NCBI RefSeq assembly: GCF_030929495.1
Contig: NZ_JAVFWN010000003.1
Coordinates: 62,001-126,000 of the forward strand
Direction: 5' to 3'
Length of the DNA: 64,000 nt
From: Nocardioides sp. LHD-245
GTDB lineage: Bacteria; Actinomycetota; Actinomycetes; Propionibacteriales; Nocardioidaceae
Position numbers and translations under genes: made by a program
In this document: piece by piece, positions 24,312 to 33,877 of the stretch
Position numbering within the stretch: position 1 is the first letter of the stretch
Layout of the letters: every line of letters starts with the position of its first letter
Notes under the pieces: generated by a model
What the model was told of the DNA's origin: nothing
The model's input: the letters and a program-made list of their open reading frames with translations, nothing else
Database searches by the model: none

Positions 24312-25247
24312 ATGAGCGCGATCGGGACGGTCTCCGCGTCGTCCGACCAGCTCGGCGACTTCTCCGACGCCGTCGCCCGTGCGTACTTCCCCCACCGGCT
24401 GCTGGTGAAGGGCCGGGCGACCGGGCCGGCCGACCTGCGCGCCGTCGACCTCGGGCCGGTGCGGCTGGCTCGGATCGGCTGGGGCTCGGAGGTCGCCGTC
24501 GAGTCCGACCACCCCGAGGCCTGGGCCGTCAACGTGCCCCGTAGCGGTGTGCTGGAGGCGCAGATCGGCGCCCACCACGTCCTCTCCCTCGACGGGCAGG
24601 CGACCGTCTGCCCACCCAACGAGGAGACCCGGATGACCCGGTGGTCGGCCGACTGCTCGATCGTCGGCATGCGCGTCGACCGGGCCTATCTCGTCGAGGA
24701 GGTGGCCGCCCTCGTCGGCCTCCAGACCGACCGGCTCCCGGCCCAGCTCGACCTGCGCACCGACGGCGGCCGCGCCTGGATCGGACTGCTCGCCTCGATC
24801 GGCACCGAGGCCCTGCGCAACCCCGCGCTGGCGCGCGACGACCGGGTCGCCCGCCGGCTCGCGGCGACGCTCACCGCGGCCTTCGTCGCGGCCTCCTTCC
24901 CCGAGGAGCCCGGCTGCGGCACGGTCCGGCCCCGGATCGTGTCCCGGGTCGTCGAGGCGATCGAGGCCGACCCCGCACGCGACTGGACCGCCGCCGAGCT
25001 GGCGCGCGAGGCCGGCGTCGGCATCCGGCGGCTCCAGCAGGGTTTCCAGCGCTATCTCGGCCACACCCCGACCCAGCACCTGCTCGCCGTCCGGCTCGAG
25101 CGGGTGCACACCGATCTGCTCGGCACGACCGAGGGGAGCGTGGCCGACATCGCCAGCCGGTGGGGCTTCACCCACCTGGGCCGCTTCGCGGCGTCCTACC
25201 GCGACCGGTACGGCGTCGCGCCGTCGGTCACGCTTCGCGGGCGCTAG
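24312..25247 (+). CDS. AraC-family activator of the monooxygenase pair
   Basis: 311-aa protein. ATG at 24312 is chosen because GGAAGGGGG lies 6 bp upstream. Residues about 25-185 form an AraC_binding_2-like N-terminal domain (AVDLGPVRLARIGWGSEVAVES..., WAVNVPRSGVLEAQIG). Residues about 215-311 hold the double HTH: WTAAELAREAGVGIRRLQQGFQRYLG and VADIASRWGFTHLGRFAASYRDRYG. NphR/PheR-like regulators of two-component phenol hydroxylases have this architecture and act as effector-responsive activators. The divergent position next to the monooxygenase genes makes them its likely targets. Its 3-prime end overlaps the convergent sigma-factor gene by 20 bp. Confidence 0.87.
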   Translation: MSAIGTVSASSDQLGDFSDAVARAYFPHRLLVKGRATGPADLRAVDLGPVRLARIGWGSEVAVESDHPEAWAVNVPRSGVLEAQIGAHHVLSLDGQATVCPPNEETRMTRWSADCSIVGMRVDRAYLVEEVAALVGLQTDRLPAQLDLRTDGGRAWIGLLASIGTEALRNPALARDDRVARRLAATLTAAFVAASFPEEPGCGTVRPRIVSRVVEAIEADPARDWTAAELAREAGVGIRRLQQGFQRYLGHTPTQHLLAVRLERVHTDLLGTTEGSVADIASRWGFTHLGRFAASYRDRYGVAPSVTLRGR

Positions 25248-26499
25248 CCGCCCTCCGCTCGAGCAGGGCGCGCTCGTCCGCGTTGCGGGTCCGCCGCGCC
25301 GCCTCGGTGAACGCCGCGGCCGCCTCGGCGTGCCGGCCGGCACGCTCGAGCAGGTCGCCGCGGACGCCGGGCAGCAGCGGCGAGTCGCGCAGCGCGTCGT
25401 CCGGCAGCGCGGCCAGCACCGCGAGCCCGGCGTCGGGACCTGCGGCGCGACCGTGGGCCACCGCACGGTTGACCTCGACGACGGGGCCGGGCGCGGCATT
25501 CGCCAGGACGTCGTACAGCCGGGCGATCCGGGACCAGTCGGTGGCCGCGGCGGTGGCGGCCTTCGCGTGCTCGGCGGCGATCGCGGCCTGGAGGTAGTAG
25601 CGCCCGATCGGTACGCCGCGCGCGGCGATCTCCTCGGCGCGGGCGAGGGCGGCCAGCCCGCGGTGGATGAGCAGCTCGTCCCACCGGCCGCGGTCCTGGT
25701 CGTCGAGCAGGACCGGCGCGCCGTCGGCGTCGGTGCGGGCCGGCAGGCGGGAGCCCTGGAGCTCGAGCAGTGCCTGCAGTCCGTGCGCCTCGGGCTCGCC
25801 GGGCGCCAGCTCGGCCAGCAGCCGGGCCAGCCGGATCGCCTCGACCACCAGGTCGGGGCGGGTCCAGTCGTCACCGGCCGTGGCGACGTACCCCTCGGTG
25901 AAGACGAGGTAGATCACGGCCATCGCGTCGTCGAGCCGCTCGGTGCGCTCGGCCCCGGTGGGCAGCTCCAGCTGGGCGCCGGCCTCGGCGAGGGTGCGCT
26001 TGGCGCGCGAGATCCGCTGGCCCATCGTGGCGTCGGGCACCAGGAAGCCGCGCGCGATCTCGGTCGTGGTCAGACCGCCGACCAGCCGCAGCGTCAGCGC
26101 GGCCCGCGACTCGGGAGTGAGCGCGGGGTGGCAGCACAGGAAGATCAGCCGCAGGACGTCGTCCTCGATGTGGTCCACCTGGGCGTCCAGGTCGGGCATC
26201 GGGCTCACCTCCCCCGCGGCTTGGGCGGCGTGGCCGAGCTCCTCGGTCTTGCGACGCAAGGTGTCGGCGCGCCGGATGTGGTCGATCCCGCGGCGCTTGG
26301 CCGTGGTCATCAGCCAGGCCGCGGGGTTGTCGGGGATCCCCTTGTCGGGCCACTGCTCGAGGGCGGCGACGAGGGCGTCCTGCGCGAGGTCCTCGGCGAG
26401 CTCGACGTCCCGGGTCATCCGGGCCAGTGCGCCGACCAGGCGGGCCGACTCGAGTCGCCAGGCGGCGGTGATCGCGTCGGCGGTGGTGGCGTCGGCCAT
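25228..26499 (-). CDS. ECF42-type RNA polymerase sigma factor
   Basis: 423-aa sigma-70 family factor. Residues about 15-90 form region 2 (DVELAEDLAQDALVAALEQWP, AAWLMTTAKRRGIDHIRR) and about 115-180 region 4 (LIFLCCHPALTPESRAALTLRLVGGLTTTEIARGFLVPDATMGQRISRAKRTL). The long C-terminal helical extension (about 185-423, TPR-like, with GYVATAGDDWTRPDLVVEAIRLARLL and EVNRAVAHGRAAGP) is the mark of ECF group 42. These factors lack a classical anti-sigma factor and are encoded beside DGPF/YCII-domain proteins, exactly as here. The extension is thought to control activity. Target promoters unknown. Confidence 0.9.
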   Translation of the reverse strand: MADATTADAITAAWRLESARLVGALARMTRDVELAEDLAQDALVAALEQWPDKGIPDNPAAWLMTTAKRRGIDHIRRADTLRRKTEELGHAAQAAGEVSPMPDLDAQVDHIEDDVLRLIFLCCHPALTPESRAALTLRLVGGLTTTEIARGFLVPDATMGQRISRAKRTLAEAGAQLELPTGAERTERLDDAMAVIYLVFTEGYVATAGDDWTRPDLVVEAIRLARLLAELAPGEPEAHGLQALLELQGSRLPARTDADGAPVLLDDQDRGRWDELLIHRGLAALARAEEIAARGVPIGRYYLQAAIAAEHAKAATAAATDWSRIARLYDVLANAAPGPVVEVNRAVAHGRAAGPDAGLAVLAALPDDALRDSPLLPGVRGDLLERAGRHAEAAAAFTEAARRTRNADERALLERRAASAREA

Positions 26500-26582
26500 G
26501 CGGCCAGCCTAGGGAGTCACTCCCTGGCCGGCCGCACGGCCGTCCTGCACCCGTCCTGAGCCGGGTCGAGCTCAGCGTGGAG

Positions 26583-26960
26583 TCACGCGTCGGCCGGCGT
26601 CGGCGCCTCGTCGGAAACCTGGCGCAGGGTCGCGACCATCTGGCACTCGGGCCAGTGCTTCGCGTGCAGGTCGGCGAACTCCCGCTGGTTGGCGATCGCC
26701 TCCTCGAGGGTGTCGAACTGCAGCAGCGCCCAGCCGCCCACGGCCTCCCGGGCCTCGGCGTACGGGCCGTCGACCCGGGTGACCTCGCCGGTGCGGACCA
26801 CGAAGTTCACGGCGTCCTCGAGGCCGAACAGCCCGCCGCCGTCGAGGAAGTGGCCCTTCTGCGCGTGCTCGCCGATGTAGTCGCCCATCGCGTCGATCAG
26901 CGCCTGCGGCGGGTTGCCCTGTCCCTCTTCCATCCGCACGAGTCCCATGAAACGCGGCAT
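26583..26960 (-). CDS. YCII/DGPF-domain protein
   Basis: 125-aa protein. ATG at 26960 (MPRFMGLVRMEEGQ) is preferred over the ATG at 26966 because the AAGGA ribosome site is 9 bp from the former and only 3 from the latter. The YCII-related core includes LIDAMGDYIGEHAQKGHFLDGGGL and TRVDGPYAEAREAVGGWALLQFDTLEEAI, with DGPYAE matching the DGPF motif. Such proteins are the standard partners of ECF42 sigma factors, and the sigma gene follows 83 bp downstream on the same strand. Biochemical role unknown. The YCII fold is ferredoxin-like and may bind a small ligand. Confidence 0.87.
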   Translation of the reverse strand: MPRFMGLVRMEEGQGNPPQALIDAMGDYIGEHAQKGHFLDGGGLFGLEDAVNFVVRTGEVTRVDGPYAEAREAVGGWALLQFDTLEEAIANQREFADLHAKHWPECQMVATLRQVSDEAPTPADA

Positions 26961-27045
26961 CGTCATCAGTCCTTCGGTTCGTTGGTGGGTGTTTCCGAAC
27001 CTACGTCGAACGACCGACGGCGCTTTCGACATCGAGCGAGAGATT

Positions 27046-27133
27046 GGTTCATCACGTTATGTAGGGGACCTGTCACTTCCCGTGCGGTGCTCGGCACGGG
27101 AAGTGTGGGTTCGCCTACACAACGTGATGAACC
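27046..27133. repeat. 88-bp nested palindrome, family A copy 2
   Basis: Outer arms GGTTCATCACGTTATGTAGG (27046-27065) and its complement (27114-27133) match at 19 of 20 positions. A separate perfect 12-bp inner hairpin is CACTTCCCGTGC (27074-27085) with GCACGGGAAGTG (27094-27105). The outer arm is the same sequence type as at 11825-11849, while the inner hairpin is unrelated. It lies between co-directional genes (icmF end and DGPF start). Confidence 0.85.
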
Positions 27134-27177
27134 AGCGGCACCGGGCACCAGCGACGCGCTCGGCCCGGGGAACGCCG

Positions 27178-30100
27178 TCAGACGTTGCGGCGGTACTGCC
27201 CGCCGACCTCGAAGAACGCCTCGGTGACCTGGCCGAGGGAGCACACCCGGGCGGCGTCCATGAGGACGGCGAAGATGTTCTCGCCGGTGGTCGCGGCCTC
27301 CTTGAGCCGGGCGATGGCGGCGGTGGCGTCGTCGGTGTGGCGGGCCTGGAAGTCGCGCAGCCGGACCAGCTGGGAGTCCTTCTCCTCCGAGGTGGCGCGG
27401 GCCAGCTCGATCTCGTCGGGGGTGCCGTCGCCGGCGTCGGGCGCCCGGAAGGTGTTGACGCCGATGATGGGCAGGGTTCCGTCGTGCTTGCGGTGCTCGT
27501 AGAGCATCGACTCGTCCTGGATCCGGCCGCGCTGGTAGCCGGTCTCCATCGCGCCGAGGACGCCGCCCCGCTCCGAGATCCGGTCGAACTCGGTCAGCAC
27601 GGCGGACTCCACGAGATCGGTGAGCTCGTCCACGACGTACGAGCCCTGCAGCGGGTTCTCGTTGGAGGCCAGGCCCCACTCGCGGTTGATGATCAGCTGG
27701 ATCGCCAGCGCCCGGCGCACGGACTCCGTGGACGGTGTGGTGACGGCCTCGTCGTAGGCGTTGGTGTGCAGCGAGTTGGCGTTGTCGTAGATCGCGATCA
27801 GCGCCTGCAGCGTGGTGCGGATGTCGTTGAAGTCCATCTCCTGCGCGTGCAGGGAGCGGCCGGACGTCTGGACGTGGTACTTCAGCTTCTGGGAGCGCTC
27901 GTTGGCGCCGTACCTGTCGCGCATGGCGACGGCCCAGATCCGCCGGGCGACCCGACCGATCACGGTGTACTCGGGGTCCATGCCGTTGGAGAAGAAGAAC
28001 GACAGGTTCGGGGCGAAGTCGTCGATGTCCATGCCGCGCGCGAGGTACGACTCGACGTAGGTGAAGCCGTTGGCCAGCGTGAACGCGAGCTGGCTGATCG
28101 GGTTCGCCCCGGCCTCGGCGATGTGGTAGCCGGAGATCGAGACGGAGTAGAAGTTGCGGACCTCCTGCTGGATGAACCACTCCTGGATGTCCGCCATGCA
28201 GCGCAGCGAGAACTCCGTGGAGAACAGGCAGGTGTTCTGGCCCTGATCCTCCTTGAGGATGTCGGCCTGGACCGTGCCGCGGATCGACTTGATCGCCTCG
28301 TAGGGGTCGATGCCCCGCTCGCGGGCCTGGTCCATCGCGGTGTTGAGGTAGAACGCCAGCACCGTCGGGGCGGGGCCGTTGATGGTCATCGACACCGAGG
28401 TCGTGGGGGAGAGCAGGTCGAAGCCGTCGTAGAGCGCCTTCATGTCCTCGAGCGTCGCGACGGAGACGCCGGACGTGCCGACCTTGCCGTAGATGTCGGG
28501 CCGCTCGTCGGGGTCGCGACCGTACAGGGTCACCGAGTCGAAGGCGGTGCTCAGACGGGTCGCGGGCTGGCCCTCGGAGAGCAGCCGGAACCGCTTGTTG
28601 GTGCGGAACGGGTCGCCCTCGCCGGCGAACATCCGGGCCGGGTCCTCGTCAGCCCGCTTGAACGGGAAGACCCCCGCGGTGAAGGGGAAGTGCCCCGGGA
28701 GGTTCTCGCCGCGCCAGTAGCGGACCAGCTCGCCGTGGTCCTCGAAGCGGGGTACGGCGACCCGCGGGACCCGGTTGCCCGAGAGGGACTCGCGGCCCCG
28801 GGTCGCCGTGTCCTCGTCGTACTGCGCGACGACACCCGGCCAGGCGGCGAGCTGGTCGCGCACGTCGAGCGGGAGGTCGTCGTTGGCGCGGGCGGCCGCG
28901 GCCGCGAGCTCCTCGATGTCGCCGAGCTCCTCGGCCACCGCGCCGAAGCGCTGCGCGCGGCGCACCTTGTCGACGAGGACGTCGGTCTCCGTGTGGTAGT
29001 CGCGCACGGTCTCGGCGATCTCCGCGAGGTAGCGGACCCGGTCGGCGGGCAGCACCTGCTGGATCCGGGTGGACCGCTTGCCCTCGACGGGCGCGAGCAG
29101 ACCCTCCCCGGTGACGAGTCCCCGGGCGTCGAGGAGGCCGCGCAGGTGCTGGTAGAGCGCGGTGACGCCGTCGTCGTCGAAGGTCGCGGCGGAGGTGCCG
29201 AAGACCGGCATGTCGGCGGGCTGCTTGCCGAACGCCTCACGGTTGCGGACCAGCTGACGGCCCACGTCGCGCATCGCGTCGGCGGCGCCGCGGCGCTCGA
29301 ACTTGTTGATCGCGACGGCATCGGCGAAGTCGAGCATGTCGATCTTCTCGAGCTGCGAGGCCGCGCCGAACTCGGGCGTCATGACGTAGAGCGAGGTGTC
29401 GACGAAGGGCACGATCGCGGCGTCGCCCTGGCCGATGCCGGGCGTCTCGACGACGACGAGGTCGAAGCCGGCGGCCTTGATCACGGTGAGCACGTCGGTC
29501 AGGTGCTCGGGCACCTCATGGGCACCGCGGGTGGCGAGGCTGCGGAAGTAGACCTGGTTGCGGTCGAGCCCGTGGCCGCTCAGGTCGAGGCTGTTCATCC
29601 GGATCCGGTCGCCGAGCAGCGCGCCGCCGCCCTTGCGCCGGGTCGGGTCGACGGCGAGCACCGCGACCCTGACCTTGTCCTGCTGGTCGACCCGCAGGCG
29701 GCGGACCAGCTCGTCGGTCAGCGACGACTTGCCGGAGCCGCCGGTGCCCGTGATGCCGAGGACCGGTACGGCGCGACCCTCCGCCGCCTCGGACAGCCGG
29801 TCGAGCAGACCCTGGTCGAGCTTGCCGAGCTCGGCGCCCGTGATGGCCCGCGCGAGCGCCGCGCGGTCGCCGCTGAGCACCTGCACGGCGGTGACGCCGC
29901 CGGTCTCCCACAGGTCGGTGTCGCAGGCCTCGACCACGGTGTTGACCATGCCCGGCAGGCCCAGGCGCTGGCCGTCCTCGGGCGAGAAGATGGTGACGCC
30001 CGAGTCGCGCAGCCGGTTGATCTCGTCGTGGACGATGACGCCACCGCCGCCGCCGACGACCTTGATGTGGCCGGCGCCGCGCTCCCGGAGCAGCTGGGTG

Positions 30101-30348
30101 AGGTACTCGAAGTACTCCACGTGTCCGCCCTGGTACGACGACACGGCGATGCCCTGCACGTCCTCCTCGATCGCGGCCTCGACCACCTCGGCGACCGACC
30201 GGTTGTGCCCGAGGTGGATCACCTCGCAGCCCTGGCTCTGGAAGATCCGGCGCATGATGTTGATCGAGGCGTCGTGGCCGTCGAACAGGCTGGACGCCGT
30301 CACCAGGCGGACGGGGTGCTGCGGGACATGCAGGGCGTGCTCGGGCAT
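27178..30348 (-). CDS. icmF: fused isobutyryl-CoA mutase (IcmF)
   Basis: 1056-aa adenosylcobalamin enzyme with its own G-protein chaperone. ATG at 30348 has a GGAGGA ribosome site. Residues 10-145: cobalamin-binding domain with [14 protein letters not shown] (base-off His25). Residues about 160-400: MeaB-like GTPase with Walker [10 protein letters not shown] (201-209) and [15 protein letters not shown]. Residues about 420-1056: TIM-barrel mutase domain with [14 protein letters not shown] acyl-CoA-binding sequence and [17 protein letters not shown] regions. It interconverts isobutyryl- and n-butyryl-CoA (and similar branched/linear pairs). Divergent from a MarR regulator, sharing an operator-like palindrome at 30364-30392. 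Near the alcohol to acyl-CoA genes at 32.7-39.1 kb. Confidence 0.93.
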   Translation of the reverse strand: MPEHALHVPQHPVRLVTASSLFDGHDASINIMRRIFQSQGCEVIHLGHNRSVAEVVEAAIEEDVQGIAVSSYQGGHVEYFEYLTQLLRERGAGHIKVVGGGGGVIVHDEINRLRDSGVTIFSPEDGQRLGLPGMVNTVVEACDTDLWETGGVTAVQVLSGDRAALARAITGAELGKLDQGLLDRLSEAAEGRAVPVLGITGTGGSGKSSLTDELVRRLRVDQQDKVRVAVLAVDPTRRKGGGALLGDRIRMNSLDLSGHGLDRNQVYFRSLATRGAHEVPEHLTDVLTVIKAAGFDLVVVETPGIGQGDAAIVPFVDTSLYVMTPEFGAASQLEKIDMLDFADAVAINKFERRGAADAMRDVGRQLVRNREAFGKQPADMPVFGTSAATFDDDGVTALYQHLRGLLDARGLVTGEGLLAPVEGKRSTRIQQVLPADRVRYLAEIAETVRDYHTETDVLVDKVRRAQRFGAVAEELGDIEELAAAAARANDDLPLDVRDQLAAWPGVVAQYDEDTATRGRESLSGNRVPRVAVPRFEDHGELVRYWRGENLPGHFPFTAGVFPFKRADEDPARMFAGEGDPFRTNKRFRLLSEGQPATRLSTAFDSVTLYGRDPDERPDIYGKVGTSGVSVATLEDMKALYDGFDLLSPTTSVSMTINGPAPTVLAFYLNTAMDQARERGIDPYEAIKSIRGTVQADILKEDQGQNTCLFSTEFSLRCMADIQEWFIQQEVRNFYSVSISGYHIAEAGANPISQLAFTLANGFTYVESYLARGMDIDDFAPNLSFFFSNGMDPEYTVIGRVARRIWAVAMRDRYGANERSQKLKYHVQTSGRSLHAQEMDFNDIRTTLQALIAIYDNANSLHTNAYDEAVTTPSTESVRRALAIQLIINREWGLASNENPLQGSYVVDELTDLVESAVLTEFDRISERGGVLGAMETGYQRGRIQDESMLYEHRKHDGTLPIIGVNTFRAPDAGDGTPDEIELARATSEEKDSQLVRLRDFQARHTDDATAAIARLKEAATTGENIFAVLMDAARVCSLGQVTEAFFEVGGQYRRNV

Positions 30349-30363
30349 CGGTCCTCCAAACTC

Positions 30364-30392
30364 CTTGGACCTCCGATAGTAGGACGTCCAAG
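30364..30392. promoter_or_regulatory. operator-like palindrome between icmF and marR
   Basis: CTTGGACCTCC (30364-30374) and GGACGTCCAAG (30382-30392) are inverted at 10 of 11 positions. A second, tighter core TAGGACGTCCAAG lies at 30380-30392. On the minus strand, TACTAT (complement of 30376-30381) is a good -10 for icmF, so a bound repressor would block it. The GGACGTCC core also occurs at 40107-40126. Confidence 0.6.
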
Positions 30393-30441
30393 TAATCTGG
30401 AAAAGTCCTTGGCCGCCATTCACCCGGATAAGGTCTGGCGC

Positions 30442-30945
30442 ATGCCCGAGTCCCGCCTGCCGTTCGACCCGATCGACCGTGCCGGCGATCTGTGGGAGAA
30501 GCACTTCGGCGACGCGACCGCGATGCGCCTGGCGACGTCGGTCATGCGGGTCCAGCAGCTGATGATCGGCGCGCTCGACGCGGCGCTCAAGCCGTTCGGG
30601 CTGACCTTCTCCCGCTACGAGGTGCTCGTGCTGCTGCTCTTCAGCCAGCACGGCTCGCTGCCGCTCAGCAAGATCGGGGAGCGGCTGATGGTCCACCCCA
30701 CCTCGGTCACGAGCGCGATCGACCGCCTCGAGGCCCAGGGATTCGTGGTCCGCGTTCCCGACGAGGCCGACCGCCGTCGTACCCTCGCCCGGCTCACCCC
30801 CGAGGGTCGGGCCGTCGTCCGCAAGGCCACCACGGCGGTCAGCGCGATCGACTTCGCCGTCACCGGTCTGAGCGGCGACCAGCAGTCCGCCGCCTACGGC
30901 CTGCTGCGACAGCTGCGGCAGGCCTCGGGCGACTTCGCGGACTGA
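30442..30945 (+). CDS. MarR-family transcriptional regulator
   Basis: 167-aa winged-helix regulator, ATG at 30442. Helical dimerisation region (about 25-60), then the MarR DNA-binding core: [65 protein letters not shown] (about residues 55-130), with the wing Asp/Arg-rich DEADRRR. Divergent from icmF with only 93 bp between starts, so it likely controls icmF and itself through the palindrome at 30364-30392. The ligand is probably an acyl-CoA, but that is inference from the neighbour. Confidence 0.88.
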   Translation: MPESRLPFDPIDRAGDLWEKHFGDATAMRLATSVMRVQQLMIGALDAALKPFGLTFSRYEVLVLLLFSQHGSLPLSKIGERLMVHPTSVTSAIDRLEAQGFVVRVPDEADRRRTLARLTPEGRAVVRKATTAVSAIDFAVTGLSGDQQSAAYGLLRQLRQASGDFAD

Positions 30946-30975
30946 CGCTCGTCCGGGTCCTGCGGTCAGCGGCCG

Positions 30976-32586
30976 TCAGTAGACCGTGATCCGCAGCGCC
31001 CGCATCTTCGCGTAGAGGGTGGTCCGCGAGATCCCGAGCGCCTGGGCCGCCTTGACCTTGTTGCCGTCGTGCTCGCGCAGCGCCTCCACGATGACGGTGC
31101 GCTCGGCCCGGTCGATGGGGGCCAGGCGGCGGGCGGGCTCCTGGGCCCGGTAGGCCTCGGGGAGCACGTCGAGGACGACGGCGCCGGTGCGCTGGCGGCG
31201 TACGACGTGCTCGACGACCGCGCGCAGCTCGCGGAGATTGCCCGGCCAGGGCTGGGAGGAGAGGGCGCCGAGCGCGCCGGGCGTGAAGTGGAGCGACGGG
31301 TCCGCACCGAGCTCGACGAGCATGGCGCGGACCAGCTCGGGGATCTCCTGGGGGCGGCCGGAGAGCGGGGTGAGCAGCCGCCGCTCGGTGCACTCGCCGG
31401 CCAGGGCCGCGGCGCGTCCGGTGAGGGCGTCGAGGGGACCGCCGACCAGGACCAGCCGCGGCGCGCGGTGCTCGGCCAGGTGGGCGGCGACGAGGTCGAG
31501 GAGGTCGTCGGGCAGCAGGTCGAAGCCGTCGACGCACACCGTGCCCTGTCCCGCCCGGACCAGGGCGGCGAAGTTGCGGGCCCAGGCGTCGGAGCCGTCG
31601 AGCAGGGCGGAGGCGGCGCTGAGGACGGCGACCGGCTGGAGGTCGGCGAGGCGGCGGGCCTCGGTCGAGCGCCCGGAGCCGGGCGGGCCGGACACCAGCA
31701 GGGGAGCGTGGGTGGCGGGCGTCTCCGCGGCCGGGCGGGCGCGTGGGGGATCGCGGTGCGGCTCGACGTGGAGGAGCGCACCGCCGCGGGCGCCGCCGAC
31801 CCGCGCGGCCTCGACCCGGACCTCCAGCCCGGACTCGAGGGTCAGGTCGATCGACGCGTCGCCGCGCACGTCCGAGGCCAGCATCCGCAGCAGCGCCAGG
31901 TCGGTCGACCCGAGCAGGTCCGCGGCGGCCTGGTTGGACATCAGCAGGTCGTGGCCGATCGCGACCACGGCCCGCCGCCGGCTGGCGGCGGCCTGGAAGG
32001 CGGCGAGCAGCCGCTTCTCCGAGACCCGGCTGCCGTCCAGCAGCCGCTGCTCGATGTCGGCGACCGCCCGGGCCACCAGCGGCGGCAGCAGCGGACTGGC
32101 CTCCTCCATCAGCGCGGTGATGTCGAGGACCCCCTCGATCCGGCGGGTCGTGGGGTGGAAGATCGGGTGGCCGTAGCAACTGAACCGCCGCAGGGCCACG
32201 GCGAAGTGCTCGCGGCCGTTGACCGAGATGCTGGTGCGGGTCTCCAGCACCGTGCCGAGGGCGTTGGTGCCGACCGCCTCCTCCAGGAGGGACGCACCCA
32301 CGTCCACGCCGAGGTTGTCGAAGGCGCGGCGGGCACCGCTGTCCCCGCACCAGCGCTGCGCGATCCGGCCGTCGCGGTCGACCAGGAGGGTGCCGAACAT
32401 GGTGCCCTCCAGCTGCTCGTTGAGCTCGTCGAGCACGGGGGAGGCAGCCATCTGCAGCGGCGTAGTGTGGTCGACGTCGCCGTACGTCAGGTGGTCCAGC
32501 GCCGACCCCGGGGTCAGCCCGGCGAGCTCGGCGCGTCGCCAGGACTCCGCGATCGGGTCGCGGAGGTCGTGCGTCTTCGTCGTCAC
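30976..32586 (-). CDS. AcoR/MimR-like regulator with degenerate AAA+ domain
   Basis: 536-aa protein from GTG at 32586 with GGGAGAG upstream. Residues about 40-200: GAF-type sensor region (GTMFGTLLVDRDGRIAQRW, GTNALGTVLETRTSISVNGREHF). Residues about 295-470: AAA+ core in which the Walker A reads SGPPGSGRST, with Arg for the catalytic Lys, and no GAFTGA loop is visible, so it cannot work as a classical sigma-54 activator. Residues about 480-536: Fis-type HTH (IVEALREHDGNKVKAAQALGISRTTLYAKMR). Actinobacterial AcoR/MimR homologues of this type activate alcohol, acetoin or propane genes. Divergent from the alcohol dehydrogenase operon, its likely target. Confidence 0.88.
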   Translation of the reverse strand: MTTKTHDLRDPIAESWRRAELAGLTPGSALDHLTYGDVDHTTPLQMAASPVLDELNEQLEGTMFGTLLVDRDGRIAQRWCGDSGARRAFDNLGVDVGASLLEEAVGTNALGTVLETRTSISVNGREHFAVALRRFSCYGHPIFHPTTRRIEGVLDITALMEEASPLLPPLVARAVADIEQRLLDGSRVSEKRLLAAFQAAASRRRAVVAIGHDLLMSNQAAADLLGSTDLALLRMLASDVRGDASIDLTLESGLEVRVEAARVGGARGGALLHVEPHRDPPRARPAAETPATHAPLLVSGPPGSGRSTEARRLADLQPVAVLSAASALLDGSDAWARNFAALVRAGQGTVCVDGFDLLPDDLLDLVAAHLAEHRAPRLVLVGGPLDALTGRAAALAGECTERRLLTPLSGRPQEIPELVRAMLVELGADPSLHFTPGALGALSSQPWPGNLRELRAVVEHVVRRQRTGAVVLDVLPEAYRAQEPARRLAPIDRAERTVIVEALREHDGNKVKAAQALGISRTTLYAKMRALRITVY

Positions 32587-32660
32587 GCGTCTCTCCCTGC
32601 GTCGGCTCACGACGGCTCGTGGCGGCCGTCACAGTATGCGGAGCAGGGTTGGGAGGCGGT

Positions 32661-32677
32661 TGTCCAGTTTCTGAACA
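32661..32677. promoter_or_regulatory. activator site 1 (TGTCCAG-N3-CTGAACA)
   Basis: A 17-bp interrupted palindrome TGTCCAGTTTCTGAACA lies 87 bp before the alcohol dehydrogenase start and 74 bp before the divergent AcoR-like start. The same 14 defined bases recur at 35731-35747 before the aldehyde dehydrogenase gene, which points to one regulator, most simply the AcoR-like protein. Confidence 0.65.
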
Positions 32678-32764
32678 CTCGCGCGCGGCCGGTCTTGCGA
32701 GTGTGGCGGGCGTCACCCACCCCGCCCCACCAGCCCTTCCCGGCGCGAGATCAGGAGAACCCTC

Positions 32765-33877
32765 ATGAAGACCAAGGCCGCAGTCGTCTACGAGACCGGC
32801 AAGCCGATCGTGATCGAGGAGCTGACCCTCGACAAGCCGCGCGAGGGCGAGGTGCTCATCCGCTACACCCATGCCGGCCTGTGCCACTCCGACGTCCACA
32901 TCGCCCACGGCGACCTGGAGGCGCGGCTGCCGATGGTCCTGGGCCACGAGGGCGCCGGCATCATCGAGGAGGTCGGCCCCGGCGTCACCCGGGTCAAGGT
33001 GGGCGACCACGTCGTGTGCTCGTTCATCCCCAACTGCGGCACCTGCCGCTACTGCGCCAACGGCCAGCAGTCGATCTGTGACATGGGCGCCACCATCCTC
33101 GACGGCTACCTGCCCGGCGAGCGGTTCCCGATCACCGGCCCCGAGGGCCAGTACGGCGCGATGTGCATGCTCGGCACGTTCAGCCAGTACGGCGTCATCC
33201 ACCAGAACTCCTGCGTCAAGGTGGACGACGACCTGCCGCTCGAGAAGGCCGTGCTGGTCGGCTGCGGTGTCCCGACCGGTTGGGGCGCGGCGGTCAACAC
33301 CGCGGAGGTCAAGGCCGGTGAGACCGTCGTCATCATGGGCATCGGCGGCATCGGCATCAACGCCGTCCAGGGGGCCGCGCTGGCCGGCGCCAAGAACGTG
33401 ATCGCGATCGACCCGCTCGCCAACAAGCGGGAGAAGGCGATGGAGCTCGGCGCCACGCACGCCTTCGAGTCGGCCGAGCTGGCCATGGAGACGATCACCA
33501 ACCTGACCCGCGGCCAGATGGCCGACTCGGCGATCCTGACGCCCGGCCTGATGACCTCCGAGATCGTCTCCGACGGCTTCAACGCGGTGGGCAAGGGCGG
33601 CAAGGTCGTGCTGACCGGTCTCAACAAGCTGGAGGAGACCAACATCCAGCTGCCCGGCTCGGTGCTCACCCTCTATCGCAAGGAGCTGCGCGGCAGCCTC
33701 TTCGGCGACTGCAACCCCACGGTCGACATCCCGCGGATCCTCGGCCTCTACCAGGCCGGTGACCTCAAGCTCGACGAGATCGTCACCCGCACCTACACCC
33801 TCGACCAGGTCAACGAGGGGTACGACGACCTCCTCAACGGCAAGAACATCCGCGGCGTGGTCATCCACGAGCACTGA
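32765..33877 (+). CDS. NDMA-dependent alcohol dehydrogenase
   Basis: 370-aa zinc-dependent medium-chain dehydrogenase of the actinobacterial NDMA-dependent group (tightly bound NAD(P), reoxidised by an unknown physiological acceptor; nitrosodimethylaniline in vitro). Catalytic Zn ligands in GLCHSDVH and LGHEGAG. Structural Zn motif CGTCRYCANGQQSIC (about residues 89-103). Rossmann motif VVIMGIGGIGINAVQGAALAGAK (about 192-214). First gene of a plus-strand cluster. Its stop overlaps the MoxR start (TGATG). It would oxidise a primary alcohol to the aldehyde for the dehydrogenase at 35810. The likely regulator is the divergent AcoR-like protein through the palindrome at 32661. Confidence 0.92.
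   Translation: MKTKAAVVYETGKPIVIEELTLDKPREGEVLIRYTHAGLCHSDVHIAHGDLEARLPMVLGHEGAGIIEEVGPGVTRVKVGDHVVCSFIPNCGTCRYCANGQQSICDMGATILDGYLPGERFPITGPEGQYGAMCMLGTFSQYGVIHQNSCVKVDDDLPLEKAVLVGCGVPTGWGAAVNTAEVKAGETVVIMGIGGIGINAVQGAALAGAKNVIAIDPLANKREKAMELGATHAFESAELAMETITNLTRGQMADSAILTPGLMTSEIVSDGFNAVGKGGKVVLTGLNKLEETNIQLPGSVLTLYRKELRGSLFGDCNPTVDIPRILGLYQAGDLKLDEIVTRTYTLDQVNEGYDDLLNGKNIRGVVIHEH

Noticed and set aside
26914..30441. Long plus-strand open frame running into the marR gene
   Set aside because: It is antisense to icmF, which has strong motifs throughout. Only the last 167 codons (from 30442) encode the MarR protein.
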